Positions 43,224 through 52,289 of a stretch of 64,000 nt of DNA are shown piece by piece (positions within the stretch are counted from its first letter, which is position 1; every line of letters begins with the position of its first letter). The notes beneath the pieces were generated by a model, which saw nothing but the letters and a program-made list of their open reading frames with translations, made no database searches and was not told the DNA's origin. Source of the stretch: Aquibium oceanicum (GTDB lineage Bacteria > Pseudomonadota > Alphaproteobacteria > Rhizobiales > Rhizobiaceae); the NCBI RefSeq assembly GCF_001889605.1, contig NZ_CP018171.1:2006501-2070500 (forward strand), read 5' to 3'. A program made the translations under genes and the position numbers.

Positions 43224-43283
43224 TAGCCTCCAATCATGCGGACCCGACGGGAGACGAGTTCGCCGCGAGGGAGGAGAATTCCA

Positions 43284-44912
43284 GTGCCATCGTCCGGCGC
43301 GATATCCGACGTCGTCATCATCGGCTATGGCCCGACCGGCCAGCTGCTTTCGCTGTTGCTTGCCCGCAAGGGGCACCGCGTCGTCGTCGTGGAGCGCTGG
43401 CCCAATCTCTACCCGCTTCCGCGCGCGGTGCATTTCGACCACGAGGTGGCCCGGATCCTCCAGGCGGCCGGCGTCGTCGACGACGTCAGCAATATCACCG
43501 AAGGCATCGACACATACGAATGGCGAAACGCCGGCGGAGAACTCCTGCTGATGCTGGACTGGCGCGGCCGGGGCTCCAGCGGCTGGCCGGAATCGAACAT
43601 GTTCTCGCAGCCGCAGTTGGAGGCGGTTCTCGATGCCCATGTCAGGGCGTCCGACAAAATCACCGTTCTGCGGGGATGGGGCGCGACCGCCTTCGAGGAC
43701 GACGGCGATCGGGTGCGGGTCGATCTGGTGAGAGGCACCGTGCACGACGGGATCTGGACGGCGACCGGCGAGACCGACACGATCTCGGGGCGCTACATGG
43801 TCGGCGCAGACGGCGCCAATTCCCTCGTGCGCGAGCGTCTCGGCGTAGGAGTCGAGGATCTCGGCTTTGCCTTCGACTGGCTCGTGGTCGACGTCCTGCC
43901 CAGGGTCGAGCGGGAGTGGTTTCCCAAGACCTGGCAATTGTGCGATCCTGCGCGGCCGACCACTGTCGTTCCCGGCGGTCCGAAGCGGCGGCGCTGGGAA
44001 TTCATGCTGCTGCCGGGTGAGACGCCGGCCACGATGAACCGGCCGGAGAAGGCCTGGAGCTTGCTCGAGCCCTGGGGCATGAACCCGGACACGGCGGAGC
44101 TCGAGCGTCATGCCGTCTACACCTTCCGGGCGCTTTGGGCGACGCGGTGGCAAAAGGGCCGCGCCGTGCTCGCGGGCGACGCCGCCCATCTGATGCCGCC
44201 CTTCGCAGGCCAGGGAATGTGCAGCGGTATGCGCGACGCCAACGCGCTTGCCTGGCGGCTCGACCTGATCCTCCGCGGCATCGCGTCCGACCGCCTGCTC
44301 GACAGCTACGGACCGGAGCGCATCGGCCATGTGAAGACCATGATCGAGTTCTCCATCGAACTCGGCAACGTGATCTGCATCACCGATGCAGCGCAGGCCG
44401 CCGAGCGCGACCGCGAGATGATCGCCGCCCGCAACACCCCCGGCTACCAGTCTCCTCCCCAGCCGCGACCGCCGCTCGGGCCGGGTCTCCTCGTCGAGGA
44501 AGATCCGGCCGCCGGGCAACTGGGTGTGCAGGGGGCCATCGGCACGGGCGACGGCGTCCGGCTCTTCGACGACGTCCACGGCAACGGTTTCCTTCTGCTT
44601 GCGCGGAGTAGCCGGACTCTGGACCGGCTCTCCGGAGACGACGTGGCTTTCCTTCGCTCGATCGGGACAGTCGCCTTGGGGCTCGATGAACTCGACGACA
44701 TCGAAGGCGTCTACAGCCGCTGGCTCAACGAACTTGGTGCGACCGCGGTCCTGATCCGGCCGGACTTCTACATCTTCGGCACGGCTGCCGACGAGGCCGC
44801 TCTCGCTCCGCTCGTCGGACGGCTGCGCGATGCGCTGAACATTCCCCTCGGGCCGGTTTCCCCAGACGGCCCGCTCCTCGACGCCATGACCTCCACGGCG
44901 GGAGCGCAGTGA
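43284..44912 (+). CDS. FAD-dependent hydroxylase (MhpA-like)
   Basis: 542-aa class A flavin monooxygenase resembling 3-(3-hydroxyphenyl)propionate hydroxylase: GYGPTG FAD motif near the N-terminus, PRAVHFDHEVARILQAAG, the DG motif GADGANSLVRERLG and FLAGDAAHLMPPFAGQGMCSG-like VLAGDAAHLMPPFAGQGMCSGMRDA. I start at GTG 43284 with GGGAGGAG eight bases upstream rather than at the longer frame from 43236. The ABC genes follow at once, so the hydroxylase substrate is probably what that transporter imports. Confidence 0.9.
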   Translation: MPSSGAISDVVIIGYGPTGQLLSLLLARKGHRVVVVERWPNLYPLPRAVHFDHEVARILQAAGVVDDVSNITEGIDTYEWRNAGGELLLMLDWRGRGSSGWPESNMFSQPQLEAVLDAHVRASDKITVLRGWGATAFEDDGDRVRVDLVRGTVHDGIWTATGETDTISGRYMVGADGANSLVRERLGVGVEDLGFAFDWLVVDVLPRVEREWFPKTWQLCDPARPTTVVPGGPKRRRWEFMLLPGETPATMNRPEKAWSLLEPWGMNPDTAELERHAVYTFRALWATRWQKGRAVLAGDAAHLMPPFAGQGMCSGMRDANALAWRLDLILRGIASDRLLDSYGPERIGHVKTMIEFSIELGNVICITDAAQAAERDREMIAARNTPGYQSPPQPRPPLGPGLLVEEDPAAGQLGVQGAIGTGDGVRLFDDVHGNGFLLLARSSRTLDRLSGDDVAFLRSIGTVALGLDELDDIEGVYSRWLNELGATAVLIRPDFYIFGTAADEAALAPLVGRLRDALNIPLGPVSPDGPLLDAMTSTAGAQ

Positions 44913-44913
44913 C

Positions 44914-46398
44914 ATGACGCACGCCGGCGCACTGGTAGCGAAGGGGCTGACCAAGCACTACGGCGGGGTCAAGGCGCTCGGCGACGTCAGCTTCGTGCTC
45001 GCCCCGGGGCAGACGCTGGGCGTGATCGGACCCAATGGCGCCGGCAAGTCCACGCTTCTGTCGCTGCTGTCCGGCGGCGCGCGGCCGACCTCGGGGACCG
45101 TCACCTGGGATGGGCGCCGGATCGACGATCTCCCGAGCTACAAGGTCGCGCGTCTGGGCATCGGCCGTGCGCGTCAGATCCCGCGGCCGTTCCGGCGGCT
45201 GACGGTCCGGCAGAACCTCGAGGTCGCAGCCAACAGCGCCGTCGCCGCGCGCGAGGACCGGGCGCCGCTGGTCACCAGGACGCTCGACGAATGCGGGCTC
45301 CTGGCGCGCGCCGCCACGCCGACCGGCGAACTGGGGTTGCTCGATCTCAAGCGGCTTGAGGTCGCGCGTGCGCTCGCTCTCGATCCCCGAGTCATTCTGC
45401 TCGACGAGGTTGCGGGCGGGCTGATGGGTCCCGAGGTTTCCGCCATCGCCGATCTCATCGGCAGCATCCGGCAGCGGGGCATCTCCATTGTCATCGTCGA
45501 GCACGTGCAGGGCGTGATCGGCCGGCACGCCGACCATGCCATCGTGCTTGACTGGGGCCGCGTCATCGCCGAAGGCAGCCCCCGGGAGGTCGCGGCCGAC
45601 CCCAAAGTGGTGGAAGTCTACTTCGGCGCCGCCACCGCCATGCAGCCGAAGGCGGCCGATCCCGCCCTCAGAACTGCGCCTCTCGTGCTGGAAGTCGACC
45701 GCGTCACGGCCGGATATGGCGGCCTCACCGCACTTTCGGATGTCAGCATCACGCTCCGGCAGGGCGAGGTCGTCGGTATCATCGGCGCCAACGGGGCGGG
45801 CAAGACTACGCTCTGCCGGGTCATCGCCGGTCTCGTCCCTTCGAAATCGGGTGCGGTTTCCCTGCTCGGCGAAGACGTCACTGCTTTGGCGCCGCATCGA
45901 CGCGCGCGTCGGGGGCTGGCGATCTGCCATGAGGGCCGCCGGCTATTCACGGGACTTTCGGTCGAGGAGAACCTCGACCTCGGCGCGGCCCTGTCGGGCG
46001 GATCCCGCGAAGAGATCAAGCGCCGACGCGGAGAGATTTACGGGATGTTTCCCGTCCTTGCAGAGCGGGCCAACAAGTCGGCGGGCGCGATGTCGGGCGG
46101 TCAGCAGCAGATGCTGGCGATAGGACGGGCGCTGATGGCGGCGCCCAAGGTCCTCCTGCTCGACGAACTCTCGCTCGGCCTGGCCCCGCTGGTCATAGAG
46201 ACGATCTATCAGGCGCTCGATCACATCCGTTCGCTCGGGGTCAGCATCGTGCTCGTCGAGCAGAACACCCATCGCTGCCTCTCGGTGGCCGACAGGGTCT
46301 ACGTGCTCGAGCGGGGACACGTCTCCTATGGCGGATTGCCCGAGGGGCTGATGAAGCAGGACGTTTTGCGCCAGGCCTATTTCGGCGAGACGGCCTGA
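44914..46398 (+). CDS. Branched-chain-type ABC transporter, fused double ATPase (LivG-LivF)
   Basis: 494 aa, two ABC domains in one chain. The first is LivG-like (GPNGAGKST, LLDLKRLEVARALALDP, VILLDEVAGGL), the second LivF-like (GANGAGKTT, MSGGQQQML, VLLLDELSLGLAP). In the first domain the signature motif reads GLLDLKRLE instead of LSGGxxxR-like text, so that site looks degenerate. ATG overlaps the hydroxylase stop region (one base between). LivG and LivF are normally separate proteins. Confidence 0.93.
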   Translation: MTHAGALVAKGLTKHYGGVKALGDVSFVLAPGQTLGVIGPNGAGKSTLLSLLSGGARPTSGTVTWDGRRIDDLPSYKVARLGIGRARQIPRPFRRLTVRQNLEVAANSAVAAREDRAPLVTRTLDECGLLARAATPTGELGLLDLKRLEVARALALDPRVILLDEVAGGLMGPEVSAIADLIGSIRQRGISIVIVEHVQGVIGRHADHAIVLDWGRVIAEGSPREVAADPKVVEVYFGAATAMQPKAADPALRTAPLVLEVDRVTAGYGGLTALSDVSITLRQGEVVGIIGANGAGKTTLCRVIAGLVPSKSGAVSLLGEDVTALAPHRRARRGLAICHEGRRLFTGLSVEENLDLGAALSGGSREEIKRRRGEIYGMFPVLAERANKSAGAMSGGQQQMLAIGRALMAAPKVLLLDELSLGLAPLVIETIYQALDHIRSLGVSIVLVEQNTHRCLSVADRVYVLERGHVSYGGLPEGLMKQDVLRQAYFGETA

Positions 46399-46462
46399 CC
46401 GGAGAGGATCGCGCGGCATACCGTCAGGAGACGGTTCGCATTCACAGGGAGGAGCATCGACC

Positions 46463-47665
46463 ATGAAATGCATATCGGTTCACAAATTAAGGCGCACCGC
46501 AGCGTTGACCGCCGCACTGCTCGTGCTGGGCGCGACATCCGTGCGCGCGGAGGACGTGGTGATGGGCGCGAGCCTGCCCATGGCCGGCCCCCTGGCGCAG
46601 TTCGGCGAGGTGATCCGCGACGGCTACGAATATGCCGTCAAGGAGATCAACGATCAGGGCGGTGTCCAGGTCGGCGACGAGAAGCGCCTCATCAAGCTGA
46701 TCGTGCTGGATAATCGCGGCGACCCGAACCAGGTGGCGGGTCAGGTCCGCAAGCTCGTGCAGGCCGAAGGCGCGTCCGTGCTGCTCGGCGCCGTCACGCC
46801 CGTCTTCAATGGCCCGCTCTCCGCCGCCGCGGATCAGTTGAAGGTCCCGCTGGTCATGTCGCTCGTGCCCATCGACGCTTGGCAGGACGCCCGCGAGGGC
46901 GGCTACAAATACGCCTGGGACATCTATGCCCACGAGCCCGAGGCGACGAAGGTGACCTGGACAACCGCCGACATGGCCGAGACCAACAAGAAGGTCGCGC
47001 TCTTCCTCAACACGGACGAGGACGGCGAGATCTGGGGGCGCAACTGGACCGAACAGGCAAGTCAGGCCGGGTACGAAGTCGTCTACACGGCGCGCATGCC
47101 CGTCGGCACGACCAACTTCGCCGAGTACATCAATTCCGCCAAGCAGGCCGGCGCCGAGATCGCGCTCGGCCAGATGGTGCCTCCGGACGCCATCACTCTG
47201 TGGAAGCAGATGAAGGCGCTGGGTTACGGCCCGAAGCTGGCGAGTTGTGAAAAATGCGGCTCCGGCGACTGGTGGCCGGGCGCGCTCGGCGACGTGGCCG
47301 AGGGGACGTTGACGTCGGACGTCTGGGTGCGCGGCCTCGGCGGGCCTGGCGTCGAAGGCGTGGTTGCGGCACTCGGCGAAAAGCACAAGGGCAAGGTCTT
47401 GTCCGGCGCCGTGCTTTCCCACACCGTGGTCAACGTTGTCGTGGACGCCATCGAACGCGCCGGGACCCTCGAGGCGGACGCCATCAATGCGGAGATCGCC
47501 AAGACCGACGGCGACTACGCAATCGGCCATGTCGCCTTCACGGTCAACCACGGCGCTCCTCTGCCACCCATCATGCAGCAGTGGCAGGACGGTGAAGCGG
47601 TGCAGGTCTATCCGGTCGGTGCGGCTTCGGCCGATCTCCAGGCACCCGCCAAGGGTCTACAGTAG
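46463..47665 (+). CDS. Branched-chain-type ABC substrate-binding protein
   Basis: 400-aa periplasmic binding protein with signal peptide (TAALTAALLVLGATSVRAE) and the Peripla_BP_6 fold: VMGASLPMAGPLAQFGEVIRDGYEYAVKEIN at the mature N-terminus. GGGAGGAG lies upstream of the ATG. With the MhpA-like enzyme as neighbour, an aromatic acid ligand is likelier than leucine. Confidence 0.93.
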   Translation: MKCISVHKLRRTAALTAALLVLGATSVRAEDVVMGASLPMAGPLAQFGEVIRDGYEYAVKEINDQGGVQVGDEKRLIKLIVLDNRGDPNQVAGQVRKLVQAEGASVLLGAVTPVFNGPLSAAADQLKVPLVMSLVPIDAWQDAREGGYKYAWDIYAHEPEATKVTWTTADMAETNKKVALFLNTDEDGEIWGRNWTEQASQAGYEVVYTARMPVGTTNFAEYINSAKQAGAEIALGQMVPPDAITLWKQMKALGYGPKLASCEKCGSGDWWPGALGDVAEGTLTSDVWVRGLGGPGVEGVVAALGEKHKGKVLSGAVLSHTVVNVVVDAIERAGTLEADAINAEIAKTDGDYAIGHVAFTVNHGAPLPPIMQQWQDGEAVQVYPVGAASADLQAPAKGLQ

Positions 47666-47671
47666 CAAGGC

Positions 47672-48538
47672 ATGGACAAGCTGCTTTCGGTCCTCATCGA
47701 AGGTCTCGGCACAGGAGGGCTCTACGCCGTCGTGGCGCTGGGGCTCTCCCTGGTGGCCGGCGTCATGCGCCTGCTCAACCTGGCGCATGGCGAATTCCTG
47801 GTCGGATCGGTCTACCTTATCATGACGCTTATGGCCTTCGCGGGCCTCGATCCGTTCCTGGCGATGGTCGGCGCGCTGCCTGTCGTCTTCATCGCCGCCT
47901 ACGTTATCCAGCGCGCCCTGCTGCAGGATCTCATGGCGCACAGCGCCGAGGCGGTCCTGGTCGGCACCTTCGGCATTTCGATCGCGGCGCAGGCGATCTT
48001 CCAGATCGCCTTCGGCTCGAACGCCGTCGCGATCACCTCGCTACTCGGACTGACGGGCGTCGAGATCCTGGGCCACACCACGCGATGGGTCTCGGTCGTG
48101 GCGATCACGCTGGCGCTCGGCCTCACCGCCGCGACGCATTTCCTGCTCACGCGCAGCACCTTCGGCTGGTCGCTGCGCGCGGCCGCCGAGGATTCCATGG
48201 CCGCGCAGTCGCTTGGCGTCGACGTTCGTCACGTCTTCGCCCTTTGCTTCGGGCTCGGTGCGGTGCTCACCTCCTTCGGCGCCATCGTGGTGGGCATCGG
48301 CTTCAGCATCGAACCCTCCAGCGGGATGCTGTGGCTGATGCGCGGCGTTGCCGTCGTCGTCATCGGCGGCATGGGCTCGGTCTGGGGTACGCTCCTCGCC
48401 GGCTGCATGGTCGGTCTCGTCGAGGAGGCGAGCGTGGTGATCGTCGGCTCCGAGTACCGCGACATCGTCGTCTTCGGTCTTCTCGTGCTCGTGCTGGTGC
48501 TGCGGCCGAACGGCCTGTTCACGGGGAATGCCGCATGA
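47672..48538 (+). CDS. Branched-chain-type ABC permease (LivH-like)
   Basis: 288-aa membrane protein with GLGTGGLYAVVALGLSLVAGVMRLLNLAHGEF, the LivH N-terminal signature, and the late MRGVAVVVIGGMGSVWGTLL segment. The last codons overlap the start of the next permease by ATGA. Confidence 0.94.
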   Translation: MDKLLSVLIEGLGTGGLYAVVALGLSLVAGVMRLLNLAHGEFLVGSVYLIMTLMAFAGLDPFLAMVGALPVVFIAAYVIQRALLQDLMAHSAEAVLVGTFGISIAAQAIFQIAFGSNAVAITSLLGLTGVEILGHTTRWVSVVAITLALGLTAATHFLLTRSTFGWSLRAAAEDSMAAQSLGVDVRHVFALCFGLGAVLTSFGAIVVGIGFSIEPSSGMLWLMRGVAVVVIGGMGSVWGTLLAGCMVGLVEEASVVIVGSEYRDIVVFGLLVLVLVLRPNGLFTGNAA

Positions 48539-49515
48539 GTTCCCGGTCCGCCGTGCTGTCATGGCTCGCGCTGGCGGTCTGCGCGGCCGCGATCGCTTTC
48601 GCTCCGTTCGTGCTGTCCGACTACGACCTCGTGCTCGGCTTCGGCTTCTTCGTCGCCGCAGGCCTCGCCGTTTCCTGGAATCTCGTGGGCGGTTTCGCCG
48701 GCCAGTTCGCGCTCGGCCACTCCATGTTCGTCGGCATCGGCTCCTACAGCGTGGCCGTGCTCACGACCTTCTTCGGTGTACCCGCCATACTGGCGATCGC
48801 CATCGGCGGCGTGCTGTCGGGCATCCTCGCCGCCCTGAGCGCCGCGCTCTTCCTGCGCATGCGCGGCGCCTATTTTTCGGTCGCCACCATGGGCCTGGCG
48901 CTGGTCTGCATGGCCGCGGTCATCGTCACGCCCTCGCTCGGCGCCACCGCCGGCATCATCCTGCCGGGCGACCTGCCGATCGACGATCTCAAGCTGTTCT
49001 GGATCTGCGGCGGCCTGGCGCTCGCCGTCACCGCGGCCAGTCTTGCCATCAACCGCTCGGGCTTCGGTCTGGCGCTCATGGCGGTTCGCGACGACGAGCA
49101 GGCAGCGGCCGAGTCGGGCGTTAACCCGCTGCTCGCCAAATGCCTGATCATGGCCGGCAGCGGCGGGGCGGTAGGGCTGTTCGGCGGGCTTGTGGCGCTC
49201 CAGAAGCTGACGGTGGAGCCCTATTCGGCTTTCTCGTTCAGCTGGTCGATCGCCATGATCATGATGAGCGTGATCGGCGGCCTTGGCTCGGTCTTCGGTC
49301 CCGTGCTGGGCGCTGCCGTCGTCTTCGCACTGCAGCAGGCGCTCGACGAGCTTCCGGTCTGGAACCTCCTCGTCACCGCCCTCTTGCTCATTCTCATCAT
49401 CCGGCTCGCTCCCGGCGGGTTGAACGCGGTCGGCGGGCTGGCTTTTGGGAGCTTGTCCCGTCTGTCGAGGCCGGGAGGAATGATACGCGCCCGGATACCG
49501 GACCCGAAAGGCTAG
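48535..49515 (+). CDS. Branched-chain-type ABC permease (LivM-like)
   Basis: 326-aa membrane protein with SWNLVGGFAGQFALGHSMFVGIGSY and the EAA-like AVRDDEQAAAESGVNPLLAKCLIMAGS segment, as in LivM. ATG 48535 is fixed by the ATGA overlap; the open frame further upstream is antisense-free overlap with LivH. It completes the module 4 operon: hydroxylase, ATPase fusion, binding protein, two permeases. Confidence 0.94.
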   Translation: MSSRSAVLSWLALAVCAAAIAFAPFVLSDYDLVLGFGFFVAAGLAVSWNLVGGFAGQFALGHSMFVGIGSYSVAVLTTFFGVPAILAIAIGGVLSGILAALSAALFLRMRGAYFSVATMGLALVCMAAVIVTPSLGATAGIILPGDLPIDDLKLFWICGGLALAVTAASLAINRSGFGLALMAVRDDEQAAAESGVNPLLAKCLIMAGSGGAVGLFGGLVALQKLTVEPYSAFSFSWSIAMIMMSVIGGLGSVFGPVLGAAVVFALQQALDELPVWNLLVTALLLILIIRLAPGGLNAVGGLAFGSLSRLSRPGGMIRARIPDPKG

Positions 49516-49687
49516 TTCTGATCCTGTCGAACCTAGACCGGAGGGGCGACTGAAGAACGGCAGCTCTTCGCGTCGCAGATCCGAAGATGGAATGTGGCCT
49601 TCCGGCGCAGTTCGAGCCCACATCTGGACGTCTATCGATATGGCAGGTTCTTAAGGCCGCAGGCAAACAAAGCTGAACGACCAGGAC

Positions 49688-49749
49688 TCGTTGGCCGAAC
49701 GTCGGCATTCTCAGTTTCGCGCCCATAACCGGACTGTCCGGAGACGGCC
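49688..49749 (+). repeat. Dispersed repeat copy D
   Basis: TCGTTGGCCGAACGTCGG (one base from copy B) followed by CCCATAACCGGACTGTCCGG (one base from copy C) and GACGGCC. It is between the last catabolic gene and the integrase. Confidence 0.75.
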
Positions 49750-49772
49750 TCCTCTTGCCGCTCGCTTACGAG

Positions 49773-49795
49773 CCGTTATCGAGAACAACGGTTTT
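49773..49795 (+). terminator. Possible terminator at module 4 end
   Basis: CCGTT-N9-AACGG followed by TTTT. Stem only 5 bp, so weak; placed between the convergent LivM and integrase genes. Confidence 0.3.
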
Positions 49796-49800
49796 CAGGT

Positions 49801-51390
49801 CTAGCTGTATCTGGATTTCCATTCGTCGGAAAGTTTGCGGGCGCGGTAGAAGTCAGGCGTGCCCGGAGTCAGCTCGTGCTCGTGCAGGCTGACCAAAAGC
49901 ACTAAATCCTCAACTGGCATAGGACTGTCCTGCCAAAAGCCGTTGAAGATCTCGCCCTGACGGTCGTCAGAGACCTTCTGGTAGCGGGTTTCTGTGGTGA
50001 TCTCGTTCTCATGCCCGAGGTTTTGCGACCATGCGCGCCGCTGCTCCGATGTCTTGCAGAAATCGTTACGGATCGACCCCAGGTAGTGCTTCGCGGAGTG
50101 CGGACTGTGGTAGGCGATATCGGCTGCCTCACAGATCCGCCTAAAGGCGCGTCTCACGCCCGCGTCGGTATCCCAAGGCTCTATTGCCGCTCGAGGGGAG
50201 CGCTTGATTGACTTCGTGTTCGCCAAGTAGTGGTCCGACGGAAACAGCGCATCTTCTGCGGTGCAACCGAGCTCGAGTAGTTCTTCGATCCATTCGGTTA
50301 GCATTTTCCCGATTTCGCTATCGACCGGGAACCACCACGTTTTCTGGCTTTTCGAGTTCTTGATCCGCATTCGGGTCGCATCCTGAACAACCACGCGCCT
50401 TTCCATGTCGACAGACCCGAGCCGCAGCGACGCAGTCGCATTGCTTCGTGTGCCGAACAGGAAGCTCGCTGCCACAATTGCGCGGTCACGGCGTTGGATC
50501 AGGGCAGCAGCGGGCGCGCACGAAATCATGCGACGAAGTTCATCCGTAGTCGGCCAGTTCCTGACAATGTCGCGGGGGGCGTGCGCCATAGCGCTTTTCG
50601 GCAGTTTGAAGTTGTCGCAGATCGTCTTGTTTAGTTTCCGGTATCCGTCCTGCTCAACAAGCCATCGGGTGAACTGGGCCAGATGCGCTGCCCTATGCTG
50701 AACGGTCGATCGGCTTAGGGTGCCGACGGACGCAATCAGGTGCGCGCGATATCTGGCGGCGTCCGCAGGTTTGAGCGACCGAAAGTCCCTGCCGGTGTGG
50801 AAAGTTTCGAAGTCCCGAAGCGAAGCCAGGTGAGCGTCGACCGTCTTCTCGTCATTGCGTGCGCCGTAAAGCTGGTACTCATAAATGATCCGCTCGTTGT
50901 CTCCCAGCGAGAGGAGCGGAAGGGGCTCAACTTTCCCAATACCAGCCTGCAGCGCGCCCTTATTTTCGTCTCTCAAGCCCGGGGCGGTGTTGGATTCAAT
51001 GTAGAATTCGAGCTCGTCGCATAGCGTCTCACTAATCACCTTCCGAACTATACGCTCACACGAGGGACAGGGTGCGATCGCCCAGAGCCCTCGGCCATGT
51101 AAGCGAGAAATGAACAACTTCTCAGGAGTAGGGGTGACGCGGGTCCCACAGGGAAGGCACTTGAACTCGAGCAGCGACAAGGGGCGATACCTCATCGTGT
51201 GCATGTGGTCATGGAAGCGCTTCAGCTCGGACCCGCGAAACAGCTGCGGCTGACGATGGTCGACGGGCCGAAGCCCTCCCTTGACCCAATTGGTGATCGT
51301 GTTTCGACAGGTGTCATAAAGCTCCATGACATCCTCGACGCTATGTACACGATTGGCTTTCGGCCGAATGCCGCGGTAGGAGCGGCTCAT
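49801..51390 (-). CDS. Tyrosine recombinase/integrase with HTH and zinc-ribbon N-terminus
   Basis: 529-aa site-specific recombinase. N-terminal helix-turn-helix (about 17-45), a four-Cys zinc-ribbon-like region (Cys78, Cys81, Cys108, Cys111), a SAM-like core-binding domain (about 175-260) and a catalytic domain. Catalytic residues: Arg315, Lys347 or Lys350, His431, His460 and Tyr470. The second Arg of the usual HxxR is Lys434 (HSAKH). The start is set by an ATGA overlap with the AlpA-like gene. It should drive integration at the tRNA-Ser 3' end 650 bp away. Confidence 0.88.
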   Translation of the reverse strand: MSRSYRGIRPKANRVHSVEDVMELYDTCRNTITNWVKGGLRPVDHRQPQLFRGSELKRFHDHMHTMRYRPLSLLEFKCLPCGTRVTPTPEKLFISRLHGRGLWAIAPCPSCERIVRKVISETLCDELEFYIESNTAPGLRDENKGALQAGIGKVEPLPLLSLGDNERIIYEYQLYGARNDEKTVDAHLASLRDFETFHTGRDFRSLKPADAARYRAHLIASVGTLSRSTVQHRAAHLAQFTRWLVEQDGYRKLNKTICDNFKLPKSAMAHAPRDIVRNWPTTDELRRMISCAPAAALIQRRDRAIVAASFLFGTRSNATASLRLGSVDMERRVVVQDATRMRIKNSKSQKTWWFPVDSEIGKMLTEWIEELLELGCTAEDALFPSDHYLANTKSIKRSPRAAIEPWDTDAGVRRAFRRICEAADIAYHSPHSAKHYLGSIRNDFCKTSEQRRAWSQNLGHENEITTETRYQKVSDDRQGEIFNGFWQDSPMPVEDLVLLVSLHEHELTPGTPDFYRARKLSDEWKSRYS

Positions 51391-51782
51391 TTGCTGCCGC
51401 GCACGTAGCCGCGCGGGGCAGTGGGCATGCGAGTCTCCCACTCCAGAAGGCAAGATAGAGCCCAGCGCGTTGTACCCGGCGAGACCACAATGGGCTGCGG
51501 GAAATGAGGGTCGTTGTTGCGCCACCGCCAGATAGTCGCGCGAGACACACCGTAGCGTTTAGCAACTTCCCGATCGGTGAGATAACGGTCGCCCGGGTAG
51601 GTCGTCCGAAGATTGCGGTCCCCGGCAGGCCAAGGCTTAGGCGTTCCCATGCGAGCCTTCGCAGTGGGCGGCGTCTCTGGAGCCGGCTCACCACCAGATG
51701 AGCCTTCAGAAGAGGCATCATCAATCGGTGAGAAAAGGTCTTGTTGGTAGCTGTCTCGCTCTGAAGACATAGACGTACTCAC
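51387..51782 (-). CDS. AlpA/excisionase-like DNA-binding protein
   Basis: 131 aa. MerR/AlpA-type HTH at about residues 64-95: GDRYLTDREVAKRYGVSRAT followed by IWRWRNNDPHFPQPI. Such proteins act as excisionases or activators of integrase genes in tRNA-borne elements. It lies between the tRNA and the integrase and overlaps the latter by four bases, so both are made together. Confidence 0.85.
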   Translation of the reverse strand: MSTSMSSERDSYQQDLFSPIDDASSEGSSGGEPAPETPPTAKARMGTPKPWPAGDRNLRTTYPGDRYLTDREVAKRYGVSRATIWRWRNNDPHFPQPIVVSPGTTRWALSCLLEWETRMPTAPRGYVRGSK

Positions 51783-52041
51783 CCATCCTGGGTTGGGTGC
51801 ACGTCATGCGCTTTCAGTTTCGATTAGGTCTTGCGACCGTTCGCTATGGTCTGACGACGCGTTTTCGTCAGATGGAGACTGGATGAGCCAGTTCGACGCT
51901 GGAGGGCAAGCCATTCAGTTCAAGAGGGCAGTCTAAGACCCGCAGAGCCACACCAAGCGTTCGCAGATGTGGGGCCTAATGTGCGTCTGACTACAACAAG
52001 CGCTATGAAGCGGAATGAAATCGGACACTTGCTGAAAATGA
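51783..52041. other. Integrase promoter / attachment region
   Basis: 259 bp between the AlpA-like gene and the 3' end of tRNA-Ser. No gene. It should hold the promoter of the excisionase/integrase pair and the recombinase arm sites. Confidence 0.5.
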
Positions 52042-52132
52042 TGGCGGAGAGGATGGGATTCGAACCCACGAGAGCCTTTTGAGCCCTACTCCCTTAGCAG
52101 GGGAGCGCCTTCGACCACTCGGCCACCTCTCC
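52042..52132 (-). tRNA. tRNA-Ser (anticodon GCT)
   Basis: 91 nt read on the minus strand. Acceptor GGAGAGG pairs with CCTCTCC before the encoded CCA. D-arm GGCCGAGTGGTCGAAGGC, anticodon stem-loop CTCCC-CTGCTAA-GGGAG with anticodon GCT, a long variable arm as expected for serine, and T-arm GTGGGTTCGAATCCCAT. Its 3' end points at the integrase, making it the likely attachment site of the island. Confidence 0.97.
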
Positions 52133-52289
52133 GGTGACGCCCGGATAAACAAGATTGTCCGGATGCACAAGGGTTTCGCGCCGCTTATCCCGAAACTCGG
52201 CGGCGGGGCAATGGGACGTCCGCTTCCCCGAGCCCCGAGCGGGGAAGGGGCGTGGCAGTGGTGGTTTCCGCGCCGGCCGCGCGGCGTGC

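Noticed and set aside
42426-44954. Very long open frame (over 800 codons) antisense to the MhpA-like hydroxylase
   Set aside because: Only its last 236 codons form a protein (TetR). The rest mirrors the hydroxylase reading frame in GC-rich DNA and has no domain or ribosome site.
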